Shown piece by piece: positions 53,546 to 62,515 of a stretch of DNA of 64,000 nucleotides. The position numbers and the translations under genes were made by a program. Position 1 is the first letter of the stretch. Every line of letters begins with the position of its first letter. Below the pieces are notes generated by a model. It did not search any database, was not told where the DNA came from, and saw nothing but the letters and a program-made list of their open reading frames with translations. This stretch comes from Flavobacterium jejuense (lineage in GTDB: Bacteria > Bacteroidota > Bacteroidia > Flavobacteriales > Flavobacteriaceae). The stretch covers positions 434,001-498,000 of the forward strand of contig NZ_VEVQ02000001.1 of assembly GCF_006491595.2 (NCBI RefSeq), given 5' to 3'.

Positions 53546-53823
53546 GTTTAAATGGCAATATCAATGTCAAAAATCAATGTCAAATTTTATTCTTAAAATT
53601 GAGTTCAAGATTTAGATTTCTGATGACTAAATTCTAATTTTTAAATTCAAAAGCGAAGATAGGGTATAATTTAAATATTCAAAAATATCCTTTTGATTAA
53701 AATAAATCCTAAAAAAAGATACCAATAGTATAAAAACAGGTAAAAGTACGTATATGAGTTTTTTTTATCTGTAGTACTTTTATAAAAACAATTTCTGCCT
53801 TTAGAAATCAAATCAATAGCAGT

Positions 53824-54282
53824 ATGGAAAGCACAAAAAAGTCGGAATGCACTTGTAATTCATCTACTTGTCCTAATCAGGAACAAGAAGAGCCACAAGT
53901 ATTTAAAAAATCTTTTAAGACAATTCCATCCATTGCATTGAGTTTTTTAATTGCATTTTTTCCAAAATGTCCCATTTGTTGGGCAGTTTACATGAGTATG
54001 TTAGGCAGTTTTGGGATTGCAGAAATTCCCTATATGAAATGGCTTTTACCTGTTTTTATAGTGTTTTTAGGCATTCATTTAGTACTATTATTAAAAAAAA
54101 TACCTACTAAAGGGTATGGACCTTTTGTTATTAGTCTGATAGGTTTTGGTATTATGATTCCTAGTAAAATAGTTTTTAGTACACCAGAGTGGGTATCCAT
54201 TTTAGGAATGTCTTTTATTGTAATGGGTTCTTTATGGAATAGTTTTACTTTATCCAAGAAGCAATTACTCATCAAAATATAA
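53824..54282 (+). CDS. MerC-like membrane protein with Cys-rich N-terminus
   Basis: A 152-residue inner-membrane protein with a soluble N-terminus holding the Cys cluster ECTCNSSTCPNQ (residues 8-19), followed by four hydrophobic helices. The first helix contains FPKCPICWAVYMSMLGSFGI near residues 47-66, whose CPxC pair resembles the metal-binding Cys of the MerC mercury-transport family. It could transport or sense thiophilic metals, but there are no mer genes nearby. The converging neighbour is the coiled-coil membrane gene, with a shared terminator between them. Confidence 0.65.
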   Translation: MESTKKSECTCNSSTCPNQEQEEPQVFKKSFKTIPSIALSFLIAFFPKCPICWAVYMSMLGSFGIAEIPYMKWLLPVFIVFLGIHLVLLLKKIPTKGYGPFVISLIGFGIMIPSKIVFSTPEWVSILGMSFIVMGSLWNSFTLSKKQLLIKI

Positions 54283-54332
54283 TAACTATCATTTCGAAAT
54301 TAATTGTTTTTTTTGACAACTAAATGATAGAT

Positions 54333-54361
54333 AATCCAGACTTTCTATGAAAGTCTGGATT
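54333..54361. terminator. Bidirectional terminator between converging genes
   Basis: A 12-bp perfect stem, AATCCAGACTTT (54333-54344) with AAAGTCTGGATT (54350-54361), and a 5-base loop. It lies downstream of the MerC-like gene and touches the stop codon of the opposing gene. Confidence 0.88.
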
Positions 54362-54963
54362 TATTTTCTGGTACTGATGGCTACTTTTTTCAAATCCAAA
54401 TTCAATGTTTTAAGGTTTTGATTGGCAGAAATTTTGGTGTTTCTATCTACGTTTGGATTTAAAAGTACTTGATAATTAACAGCCATTTCTTTCTTTAAAT
54501 TTTCAATTTTTGTGATTCTTTCAGGAGTTGAATTTGCAATTGTCAATGTAGCTTTTATACTATCTAAAGCTTTATTTTGTTTATCAATAATGTCTTGCAT
54601 AGCATTTCTTAAAGAATCTTCATTGGTTTGATTGGGGTTTGTTTCAATTAAATCTTCAATTTGATTGCTATTTTGTGCTATTTCTTTTGTAATTTCTTCA
54701 TTATTACTGTTGGAAAGTTCCGTAACACTTTCTTGCAGCTTTATATTTTGATTAAAAAGAGGCAAGGAAATAAACCCATTTAGAATAACCATAAAAATAG
54801 TCATCAACATAAAACGCCATATCATTTTTATGATTAGCGGTCTTGGTTCTTGGTCTTTATTTTGTTCAGCTCTTAGTAAGAAAAAAGTAAGTAGAACTAA
54901 TAAAAAACTAAATCCTGATATACCATATCCTAAAATTTTTATAACGTCTAGATTTTCAAACAT
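54361..54963 (-). CDS. Two-helix membrane protein with coiled-coil tail
   Basis: A 200-residue protein (start at the ATG complementary to 54961-54963; a longer frame adds ten residues and is less likely). Two transmembrane segments near residues 10-30 and 49-70 are followed by a long hydrophilic, Asn/Glu/Lys-rich helical region, probably a coiled coil, with an IVDKQNKALDSIKATLT-like pattern. No known domain is recognised. The soluble tail faces one side of the inner membrane. It is a single gene; role unknown. Confidence 0.65.
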   Translation of the reverse strand: MFENLDVIKILGYGISGFSFLLVLLTFFLLRAEQNKDQEPRPLIIKMIWRFMLMTIFMVILNGFISLPLFNQNIKLQESVTELSNSNNEEITKEIAQNSNQIEDLIETNPNQTNEDSLRNAMQDIIDKQNKALDSIKATLTIANSTPERITKIENLKKEMAVNYQVLLNPNVDRNTKISANQNLKTLNLDLKKVAISTRK

Positions 54964-55061
54964 GATTTCCTGTTTTATGTATTTGTTATACAAATATCTT
55001 ACAGTTTTTACTATAAATTATAAGGGAAAATAGGGTATTTTTATGAGGTTTTTTCCCCATT

Positions 55062-55763
55062 TTATTCTAATTCTTTACTTATTTTGGCTATTAATTCATT
55101 CGCTATTTCCGTGTCCATTGATTTCAATTGTGCAATCATGAGCAATTTTTCATCTTTGGTGAGTTCGGGTTCCGGTTTTAGGAATTGGTTTTCATCAGCT
55201 TCTTTAAAGAATAAGGCATCAGTCCATGCATTACGAATGCCATCAATTACTAAGTGAATTCGGTCTTGATCACCTTTGTTGGCAACTGAATGGATAAAAT
55301 TAGCATTAATGTACCAACATTCTCCTTCGTTCATAATCAGTCTTTGGTTATCCAAAATAAATTCAACTTCAGGATTTGTAATAATTGGAATATGAATTCT
55401 AAAACAACCGTCTTCGTAGCCTAATTCGTTGTCAGTATGAGGTTTTATATATGCTCCAGCAGCTAAACGCAAAAGTCGAGCGGTAGTTTTTTCAAATGAA
55501 AAGCTATCAATTACTTCTTTTAAATACTCACATGAATCCATAACCTCAGTATAGACTACTTTTTCAGTTCCTAGATTGAAAGCAGTAATATTTCCAGATT
55601 CTCCACCTTGAGAAAGCAAGGCAATTGCATTCCAAGAACCATAATAATTACTTGTGTTATAATGATTAACCCAATTTTTATCTAATATTTTTTCAACATC
55701 CATTTGCAGTTTTTCAACATCAAATGTAAATGGGAATTTAATATGTCGAATTAAGTTATCCAT
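55062..55763 (-). CDS. Aspartyl/asparaginyl beta-hydroxylase-like dioxygenase
   Basis: A 233-residue cytoplasmic protein of the Asp/Asn hydroxylase cupin family (Fe(II)/2-oxoglutarate-dependent). The iron motif HxD is in AYIKPHTDNELGYEDGCFRIHIPI near residues 105-128. The distal His is in WYINANFIHSVANKGDQDRIHLVID near residues 150-175, with an Arg that can bind 2-oxoglutarate. Such enzymes hydroxylate Asp/Asn in proteins or free metabolites. It is the last gene of a tight three-gene operon, with one base between it and the HEAGH gene. Substrate unknown; a peptide made or altered by its neighbours is possible. Confidence 0.85.
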   Translation of the reverse strand: MDNLIRHIKFPFTFDVEKLQMDVEKILDKNWVNHYNTSNYYGSWNAIALLSQGGESGNITAFNLGTEKVVYTEVMDSCEYLKEVIDSFSFEKTTARLLRLAAGAYIKPHTDNELGYEDGCFRIHIPIITNPEVEFILDNQRLIMNEGECWYINANFIHSVANKGDQDRIHLVIDGIRNAWTDALFFKEADENQFLKPEPELTKDEKLLMIAQLKSMDTEIANELIAKISKELE

Positions 55764-55764
55764 A

Positions 55765-56262
55765 TTATTCTCTTACCCATTTTATCATGTGCGGAAATGG
55801 TTTTTCATTTCGTGCTGTTGCTTTTTGATTACCCAATGTCATTTGACACCATTCTAAAAAAGGTAAACCAATATAATTATTTTCTTTATACGAATCTATT
55901 AACCAATTTGAACTTCCTTTGTATCCATTAGGATGAAAAACCACTTCAAGAGGAATTTTTAAATGTTTAGCAGCAGCAAAAGACCACAACATGGCACCAA
56001 TTTCATCACCTTGAGTGGGCCAATCTTCAGGTATATTATCCGTTCCAATTTTCTTTCTATCTTCAGCTGTAGTTACAGCAATATGACCAGCTTCGTGTAA
56101 AATATCACCAGGATATAATAATTTATTATAATCGATAATAATACCTTCATTAGAAAGCGCTAAACCAGGTAAAAAAGTATCGTCTGACAATTCTTTTTCA
56201 ATAGTATTTATTCCAATTTCTTTTAAGAAAGTTGTTATTTTTTGTACTAATATATCGTTCAT
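55765..56262 (-). CDS. HEAGH-motif protein, possible metallopeptidase
   Basis: A 165-residue soluble protein with a zinc-peptidase-like HExxH motif, HEAGH, at residues 56-60, preceded by a hydrophobic helix start (YPGDIL), and with the Asp/Glu-rich IPEDWPTQGDEIGAMLWSFAAAK following. A downstream Glu or His third ligand is plausible (Glu in GDEIGA), so it may be a minimal gluzincin-like enzyme. No signal peptide is visible. It lies between the Dph6-like and hydroxylase genes, three bases and one base away. I do not recognise a named family, so function is inferred only from the motif. Confidence 0.65.
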   Translation of the reverse strand: MNDILVQKITTFLKEIGINTIEKELSDDTFLPGLALSNEGIIIDYNKLLYPGDILHEAGHIAVTTAEDRKKIGTDNIPEDWPTQGDEIGAMLWSFAAAKHLKIPLEVVFHPNGYKGSSNWLIDSYKENNYIGLPFLEWCQMTLGNQKATARNEKPFPHMIKWVRE

Positions 56263-56265
56263 AAG

Positions 56266-56997
56266 CTATAGTAAGTCACAATACCAAAATCCATATTGAT
56301 TAGGAGAATCATCCGTTTTGCAGACATCACTATTCGAGGATTTTGTAGGTTCATATTTTCTATAAACAATTTCACCAATTTCAAAAGCAATAGGTTTGGT
56401 AAAGATAGGCCCATCAAAAGTAAAGGTATGAAATTCACCATTTTCTCCACACGGATCAACATTATCTGGTAAATCATTGATAAAATTAGCATCAATTATT
56501 CGTCCTACAAATTCTTTTCCTAAATATTTTTCATTGACACAAACAATAATGGTTTTGAATCCCAATTCTAAAAATTCATGAATTAGTGCTTTAGTATCTT
56601 TTTTCCATAATGGAAAAACCCCTTTAAAATTAGCTAAAGCTAGTTTGTCTTCTCTGTATTTTCTTAAATCTTCTAGAAAAATGTCTCCAAAAATTGAGTA
56701 TTCAACTCCCTTTTCTTGAAATGCTAAAAGTGTGTTTTTCATCACTTCATCATAGATCTCCATGGTTGGCATTTCTGGAATCATCATTTTTGTTAGTGGT
56801 AAACCGATACTTTCAGCTTGTTTTTCTAATAACTCAATACGAACACCATGCATGGAAATGCGTTGAAATTGTGAATTCACACTAGTAAGTAATGTGACAA
56901 TTTCATATTCGTTTTCTTGTTGAATTTTGTGTAAAGTTAAAGCAGAATCTTTTCCGCTACTCCAGTTAAAAAGGGCTTTCTTTTTCAATTTTGGCAT
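56266..56997 (-). CDS. Dph6-like ATP-dependent ligase (ATP_bind_4 family)
   Basis: A 243-residue cytoplasmic protein of the diphthine-ammonia ligase/MJ0570 family, adenine nucleotide alpha-hydrolase fold. The PP-loop-like motif is NWSSGKDSALTLHK (residues 11-24). Other conserved blocks are SMHGVRIELLEKQAESIGLPL, YSIFGDIFLEDLRKYRE and DPCGENGEFHTF. In eukaryotes Dph6 amidates diphthine on elongation factor 2; bacteria have no diphthamide, so the true substrate is different and unknown. It is the first gene of a three-gene operon with the HEAGH protein and the Asp/Asn hydroxylase. Confidence 0.88.
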   Translation of the reverse strand: MPKLKKKALFNWSSGKDSALTLHKIQQENEYEIVTLLTSVNSQFQRISMHGVRIELLEKQAESIGLPLTKMMIPEMPTMEIYDEVMKNTLLAFQEKGVEYSIFGDIFLEDLRKYREDKLALANFKGVFPLWKKDTKALIHEFLELGFKTIIVCVNEKYLGKEFVGRIIDANFINDLPDNVDPCGENGEFHTFTFDGPIFTKPIAFEIGEIVYRKYEPTKSSNSDVCKTDDSPNQYGFWYCDLL

Positions 56998-57047
56998 GTT
57001 TATAGTGTAAACTTACAAAATATGCTGAATTATTTCGCTAGGCTTTG

Positions 57048-57055
57048 TAAATTTG
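57048..57055 (+). promoter_or_regulatory. Candidate -7 promoter box TAAATTTG
   Basis: TAAATTTG fits TAnnTTTG and lies 18 bases before the aminopeptidase ATG, in the 76-base gap to the divergent Dph6-like gene. No convincing -33 box is seen. Confidence 0.45.
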
Positions 57056-57073
57056 GAACAATAAAAATTAGAC

Positions 57074-59146
57074 ATGAGATACCTTTTTATAGTACTTTTT
57101 TCATTTTCACTCTTTTCCCAACAAACGAAAAAGGTCGATTTTATAAGTTGTGATGCTTTTGTTCAACCTAATTTCTCTGAAAAATCCATTTCAGGAAAAG
57201 TTAGTTATGAGTTTAAAGTTTTAGAAGCTATTGATACTATTAGAATTGATGCAATTGCTATGGGAATTGATGAAGTTCTGTTAAATAGTAAAAAAGTAAA
57301 TTATAAAAATTCAGGAAAAGCTTTATTATTATTTGAAGGGTTTATCAAAGGCAATAACACCCTTTCATTTACTTATGAAGCAAAACCGAAACAAACCTTA
57401 TATTTTACTGGAGAAGAAGAAGATCTACAGATTTGGACACAAGGACAAGGGAAAAATACAAGCCATTGGTTACCTAGTTTTGATGATGTGAATGAGAAGG
57501 TGATTTTTAATGTTACTATTGGTTTTGAAAAATCTTTTCAAGTTATTTCTAATGGAAAATTAGATAAAATTGTTTCTGTTGCAACAGATATGTACTATTG
57601 GCATTATCAAATGCAAAAACCAATGTCTTCTTATCTACTAATGTTAGCTATAGGAAACTTTGAAAAGCAAACTACTACAACAAAATCTGGAACAACTTTA
57701 GAGTTTTATTTGGATAAAAAAGATAGAGATAAATTTGAAACTACTTATCGCTTTTCTAAGCAGATTTTTGACTATTTAGAACAAGAAATAGGAGTAAAGT
57801 ACCCTTGGGAAGTGTACCGTCAAGTTCCAGTAAGAGATTTTTTATATGCTGGAATGGAAAACACAACTTCTACCATTTTTTCTCAGGATTTTGTAGTGGA
57901 TTCTATTGGTTTTAATGATAAAAACTATATCAATGTCAACGCTCATGAATTGGCTCATCAATGGTTTGGCGATTTAATAACAGCAAAGGAAAGTAAGCAC
58001 CATTGGTTACATGAAGGTTTTGCTACGTATTATGCTTTATTAGCTGAAAAAGAGGTTTTTGGTGACGATTATTTTTACAATCAGCTTTATCAATCAGCTT
58101 TAGAATTAAAACAAGCAAATACATACGATTCTATTCCTATTTTAAATGAAAAGGCGAGTTCGTTGACATTTTATAAAAAAGGAGCTTGGGCTTTGCATGT
58201 TTTGAGAGAAAATGTAGGGGAAAAGAACTTTAGAAAAGCAGTAAAAAATTATTTAGATAAGTATGCCTTTAAAAATGTAGATACAGATGATTTTCTGAAT
58301 GAAATCAATAAAGTTTCTAAATATGATACCAATGCTTTTAAGAAAAGCTGGTTGGAAAGTCCTACATTTAATTTAGAAGAAGCGATGAGTCATTTGGTCA
58401 AGAATAATTCGATAAAACAATTAATTGACTTTGGTTTAACCAATAAAAACTTGGAAGAAGATAAACTTTTTGAGAAATTCAAGTCCATTATAAAATCAGA
58501 TGTTTATTTCACAGTGAAACAAGAAATTGTGTATCAATCTCAAAATCTATCTGATGAAAACCAACTAGCCATTTTAAAAGTAGCTTTGGAAACTAAAGAT
58601 ATAAAGGTTAGACAAGCGGTTGCAGAAATTTTAGCTAAAATTCCGCAATCTTTTAAAGCAGATTTTGAAACCTTATTATTGGATCCATCTTATATTACAA
58701 GAGAAATAGCTTTATTTAGACTTTGGACCAATTTTGAACAAGATAGAGAACGATTGGTTGCCATATCAGAAGATTGGATGGGTTTAAATTACAATTTAAA
58801 AATAGCGCATTTAACATTGAAGATTGTTGGTTCTAATGCTAATGAAGATAGAAGACAAAAAGCTGTAAAGGAATTAGAGCGATATATAAAATTACCTTAT
58901 GAAGCCTCTGTTAGAGAACCAGCATTAGAAACTTTAATCAAATTAGGTAAAATTTCAGATGTTGTTTTAGAAGAATTAATCAATGCTTCTTTGCATCATA
59001 AATGGCAATTTGTGAAATTTGCTAAGGATAATATAAGAGCCTTAATTTCTAATGATACTATTAGAGAAAAATTCATACTTTTAAAGGATAAAGTAAACGA
59101 CCAACAAAAAGAACGAATCAATTATTTCTTAAAAGAAACCGAGTAG
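57074..59146 (+). CDS. M1 family aminopeptidase, secreted
   Basis: A 690-residue exported zinc aminopeptidase (signal peptide to about residue 15, LFSQ). The substrate-side motif reads YAGMENTTSTIF, a GMEN-type variant of GAMEN. The zinc motif HELAHQWFG is at residues 291-299, with the downstream Glu in WLHEGFATYY. The C-terminal part is an alpha-helical (ARM/HEAT-like) domain. It trims N-terminal residues from peptides in the periplasm. The patatin gene starts directly after its stop codon, so the two are translationally coupled. Identification is firm. Confidence 0.93.
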   Translation: MRYLFIVLFSFSLFSQQTKKVDFISCDAFVQPNFSEKSISGKVSYEFKVLEAIDTIRIDAIAMGIDEVLLNSKKVNYKNSGKALLLFEGFIKGNNTLSFTYEAKPKQTLYFTGEEEDLQIWTQGQGKNTSHWLPSFDDVNEKVIFNVTIGFEKSFQVISNGKLDKIVSVATDMYYWHYQMQKPMSSYLLMLAIGNFEKQTTTTKSGTTLEFYLDKKDRDKFETTYRFSKQIFDYLEQEIGVKYPWEVYRQVPVRDFLYAGMENTTSTIFSQDFVVDSIGFNDKNYINVNAHELAHQWFGDLITAKESKHHWLHEGFATYYALLAEKEVFGDDYFYNQLYQSALELKQANTYDSIPILNEKASSLTFYKKGAWALHVLRENVGEKNFRKAVKNYLDKYAFKNVDTDDFLNEINKVSKYDTNAFKKSWLESPTFNLEEAMSHLVKNNSIKQLIDFGLTNKNLEEDKLFEKFKSIIKSDVYFTVKQEIVYQSQNLSDENQLAILKVALETKDIKVRQAVAEILAKIPQSFKADFETLLLDPSYITREIALFRLWTNFEQDRERLVAISEDWMGLNYNLKIAHLTLKIVGSNANEDRRQKAVKELERYIKLPYEASVREPALETLIKLGKISDVVLEELINASLHHKWQFVKFAKDNIRALISNDTIREKFILLKDKVNDQQKERINYFLKETE

Positions 59147-60055
59147 ATGAGAGCATTAGTAATTTCAGGAGGAGGAAGTAAAGGAGCCTTTGCAGGAGGT
59201 GTTGCCCAATATTTAATTAAAGACTTGCATAAAGATTATGATTTATATTTAGGAACTTCTACTGGAAGTCTATTGGTATCTCATTTGGCTTTACAAAAAG
59301 TTGAAAAAATAAAAGAAATATATACTTCTGTGAACCAAAATAGTATTTTTAGTAATTGTCCGTTCATTATTAAAAAGAAATTTGGAGAAGATACTATTGC
59401 GATTAATCACTTTAATGTTTTTCGAAATTTCATGAAAGGTTCTAAAACGTTTGGCGAAAGTAAAAATTTGAAAAAATTAATTCGTAAAGTACTTACAGTT
59501 GAAGAATTTGAAGAACTACAACAAGGTGAAAAAGAAATTATCGTTACAGTTTCTAACTTATCTTTAAATACAGTAGAATATAAATCCATAAACGATTTTA
59601 GTTATGATGATTTTTGTGACTGGGTGTGGATTTCTTGCAACTACATCCCATTTATGTCTTTGGTAAGGAAAAATAATTTTGAATATGCAGATGGTGGTTT
59701 TGCTTCTATGATTCCTATTGAAGAGGCTATCAAAAGAGGAGCGACTCATGTGGATGCTATTATTTTACAGAGTGAAACCAACTTATACAATAGAATGCCT
59801 GCTCGTGGTCCTTTTGGATTGTTGAGTAATCTTTTTGCTTTTATGATGGATCGTATTGAATATCAGAATATTAAAATTGGTAAATACGAAGCCAAATTAA
59901 GTAATGCAACTATCAATTTTTATTTTACACCAACGTTACTGACGACAAATTCATTAGTTTTTAATAAAAAGCAAATGCTAGAATGGTGGAAAATTGGTTA
60001 TGAATATGCCAAAAGTAAAGAAATTGATACGCAAGAAATTCCTGAGGAGGAGTAA
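59147..60055 (+). CDS. Patatin-like phospholipase
   Basis: A 302-residue cytoplasmic or membrane-associated lipase. The oxyanion loop GGGSKGAFAGG is at residues 8-18, the nucleophile elbow GTSTG at 36-40 (Ser38), and the catalytic Asp in YADGGFAS near residue 181. It hydrolyses acyl chains from phospholipids or related lipids. Its ATG follows the aminopeptidase stop directly (TAGATG), so it is co-translated. No signal peptide is seen. Family assignment is firm; lipid preference unknown. Confidence 0.92.
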   Translation: MRALVISGGGSKGAFAGGVAQYLIKDLHKDYDLYLGTSTGSLLVSHLALQKVEKIKEIYTSVNQNSIFSNCPFIIKKKFGEDTIAINHFNVFRNFMKGSKTFGESKNLKKLIRKVLTVEEFEELQQGEKEIIVTVSNLSLNTVEYKSINDFSYDDFCDWVWISCNYIPFMSLVRKNNFEYADGGFASMIPIEEAIKRGATHVDAIILQSETNLYNRMPARGPFGLLSNLFAFMMDRIEYQNIKIGKYEAKLSNATINFYFTPTLLTTNSLVFNKKQMLEWWKIGYEYAKSKEIDTQEIPEEE

Positions 60056-60208
60056 ACATTCTTTCATTAATTATATAAAAAAAGTTATACTTAAAATATC
60101 CAATTTTTAAATACTAGGGAAAACCCTAGAATTTAAAATCTATGGTATTCACTATTCCGTGCCTTATAGATATTCTCCAAATTGCAATAGTCTAAAATAC
60201 TATTCATT

Positions 60209-61726
60209 ATGAGAACACAATTTCAATTCAAAACGTTTGGAGTGATTATCATTTTATTGTCATTTCAATTTGTAAGTGCTCAGGTTTTTAATTTAAAAGC
60301 AATACCAAATGAACCTGGCGAAAGAAAAGCAACTTCAATTGTAAAATTGCAAGGTTTACCAATTAGTAAAGTATCAGTTTCCATTGTTTATGGTACAGAT
60401 TCTCTCGAAGTAAAAAATGCGTTTATTCTCAATAGAAGAAACCCAGCGAAATATTTTGAAACAAAAGCTACTTTAAAAGAGTTACAAAACGGAACAGCTG
60501 AAGCAACTATTATTTTTCCACATTCAGGTTTGGAACCAAAGAGTAGAGAAAAAGCATTTCCTTTTGGTACAAAACTTTATTTTGCTTGGGCAAGAACACA
60601 TATTCCAAATGGAGCTACTGAAGAATTAACTTTAAATTCTGCAGTAAGTAGTTTTATTGTGCCAAGACCTATAACAATAGCCTATATGGGTGATTCTTTT
60701 GCTTCTGGAGAAGGAGCAAAGGGTAATGGTAATTGGGTAGATGAGGCTTGTCACAGATCAAACAAAAGTGGAGGAGTATTGGCTATAAAAAAACTAATTA
60801 GAGAAAGACAAGAATTGGAGTTCGATTATGTGAATACTACTTGTAGTGGTGCTAGAGTAATTGATTATTTTTTAGTTGCTCAACCCGTAGAACCAAGTAA
60901 AAATGCTACAAAACAAGACAAACAATTGGATATTGTTAAAAGATGGCTTACTAATAATAGATATGAAGATCTAGATATTTTAGTAGCTGATGGTGGTGGA
61001 AATGATATTGGCTTTGGCAATTTAGTTGGAGATGGGTTATTCTCTTTTTTTCGTGAATTAAGAACAGACAAAGCGCTCAACCAAGAATTGAATAGAGCTT
61101 TAAATAATTTACCTGATGTTTACGAATCATTTATGAACTTTCTGAATGCTGAAGTAACACCTTCGAAAATCATTTGGATGAATTACCCAAATCCCTTAAT
61201 TGGTGAAGGAGGACGATTATGTTACCAACACCCTAGTTTATGTTGGGGCATCTTAGAAAATCAAATATCAAATCAAGATTGGGTTTATATCAATGAGAAT
61301 ATTTTTAATAAACTGAATCAGAGAGTAGAGCAGGCTGCAACTCTTTATGGTTGGGATTTAGTGGATGTTTCTAAAAAAGCGAATAACTTCGGAATTTGCA
61401 ATTGCGAAGGGTATTTTAATACATTAGGGCAATCTATATTGGTACAAGGAGATGAAAGAGGTACTTTTCATCCAAATGAAAGAGGTTTTAATGCTATTTA
61501 TAAAGAAGCCGTTTACAAAAAACTAGATGAGAATGTTAGCTCAATTTTTAAAGAAAGAAAAATGCTAGCTTTAAAAAAAGCAAAAGCAGCAGCCAAAGCG
61601 AAAATGTATCTTGAAAGCTTTAAGAAAAAAAATACGACTTTAATTTCAAACCAATCTGATTTTACTAATAAAGTTAAATTGGTTAAAAAAGGAACAATTA
61701 ATAGCAATTTAAAAGTAACGAAATAA
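60209..61726 (+). CDS. Secreted SGNH/GDSL hydrolase
   Basis: A 505-residue exported protein (signal peptide to about residue 25, FVSAQ). An N-terminal beta domain is followed by an SGNH hydrolase core: block I IAYMGDSFASGEGAKGN with catalytic Ser163, an NTTCSGARVIDYF block, a DGGGNDIGFG block near residues 262-270, and a C-terminal DERGTFHPNERGFNAIY with the catalytic Asp/His pair. The last 65 residues are Lys/Ala-rich and probably helical. It likely de-esterifies a polysaccharide or lipid outside the cell. It leads a plus-strand series with two lipoprotein genes downstream. Confidence 0.88.
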   Translation: MRTQFQFKTFGVIIILLSFQFVSAQVFNLKAIPNEPGERKATSIVKLQGLPISKVSVSIVYGTDSLEVKNAFILNRRNPAKYFETKATLKELQNGTAEATIIFPHSGLEPKSREKAFPFGTKLYFAWARTHIPNGATEELTLNSAVSSFIVPRPITIAYMGDSFASGEGAKGNGNWVDEACHRSNKSGGVLAIKKLIRERQELEFDYVNTTCSGARVIDYFLVAQPVEPSKNATKQDKQLDIVKRWLTNNRYEDLDILVADGGGNDIGFGNLVGDGLFSFFRELRTDKALNQELNRALNNLPDVYESFMNFLNAEVTPSKIIWMNYPNPLIGEGGRLCYQHPSLCWGILENQISNQDWVYINENIFNKLNQRVEQAATLYGWDLVDVSKKANNFGICNCEGYFNTLGQSILVQGDERGTFHPNERGFNAIYKEAVYKKLDENVSSIFKERKMLALKKAKAAAKAKMYLESFKKKNTTLISNQSDFTNKVKLVKKGTINSNLKVTK

Positions 61727-61746
61727 TTATTAGAGGTATTACTATT

Positions 61747-62514
61747 ATGGGAACAAGATATATATGTTTATGGGTAACGACTATACTGATGTCTTGCCAA
61801 ACACCAACTCAAGCGCAAATGGAAGGCATTTATATAGGAGATATAGACGGAGCTAGTATTACTTTGACGCTAAAAAAAGTGACAGCAACTAGTTATGAAG
61901 GCTCTATGCAAGACGAACAACAAAATTATGTTGTTACTGCTCAAGTAGATGATAATTGTTTACACGGAAATGCAGTTGAAAATGACTTGCATATTACATT
62001 ATTATTATCTGGATGTTTACAAAAGAATCAAATAGAAATGGGTTTTGATTTTAGCAATTTAGGTGTAACAGAAATAAAAAAAGTTCTTTTTATAAAACAA
62101 ACTAGTGCTACTAGTTCAAATACAAATCAACCTAAAAAGAATGCTGGTACTGATCGCGATCAAGCTCTTGTAGGTGTTTGGAAACAAGAACAATTATACA
62201 GTTCAGGTTCGGGTGATGCTTTTTTTGGAGGTAGTGTTACTCAAAAAGTTGTCTTTTATCCAGATGGCTCAATTGCAGATGGAGGAAGTCAAGCAACAAT
62301 GAGTGGTAGTGACTATTCAGGCAATTCTACTTCTGGATATGTAGGTAAAGCAGCAGGGGTAAGTTGGTCAACAAAAAATAAGCATTTGTATATTACTATT
62401 ACGCAAAATAATCAAACACAAACAGCTGATGCTGGAAAATATTATGTAGAAAATGGCAAAATGCTCATTACTGATCAAAATGGCAATAAAACATTATTAA
62501 TTAAAGTACAATAG
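61747..62514 (+). CDS. Secreted or lipoprotein, unknown function
   Basis: A 255-residue exported protein. The N-terminus has a lipobox-like TILMSCQ (Cys17) and also an Ala-rich site (TQAQ) about seven residues later, so the mode of processing is uncertain. The first half (about 25-125) is a beta-rich repeat-like domain of the kind that recurs in Bacteroidetes; the second half includes WKQEQLYSSGSGDAFFGGS and resembles small lipocalin-like or DUF-type domains, without a firm match. It sits 20 bases after the SGNH gene and one base before the Kelch-like gene, so it is likely co-expressed. Confidence 0.65.
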   Translation: MGTRYICLWVTTILMSCQTPTQAQMEGIYIGDIDGASITLTLKKVTATSYEGSMQDEQQNYVVTAQVDDNCLHGNAVENDLHITLLLSGCLQKNQIEMGFDFSNLGVTEIKKVLFIKQTSATSSNTNQPKKNAGTDRDQALVGVWKQEQLYSSGSGDAFFGGSVTQKVVFYPDGSIADGGSQATMSGSDYSGNSTSGYVGKAAGVSWSTKNKHLYITITQNNQTQTADAGKYYVENGKMLITDQNGNKTLLIKVQ

Positions 62515-62515
62515 T

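Noticed and set aside
59407..59749. Two short minus-strand frames inside the patatin gene
   Set aside because: The patatin motifs on the plus strand are complete and the opposite frames show no features.
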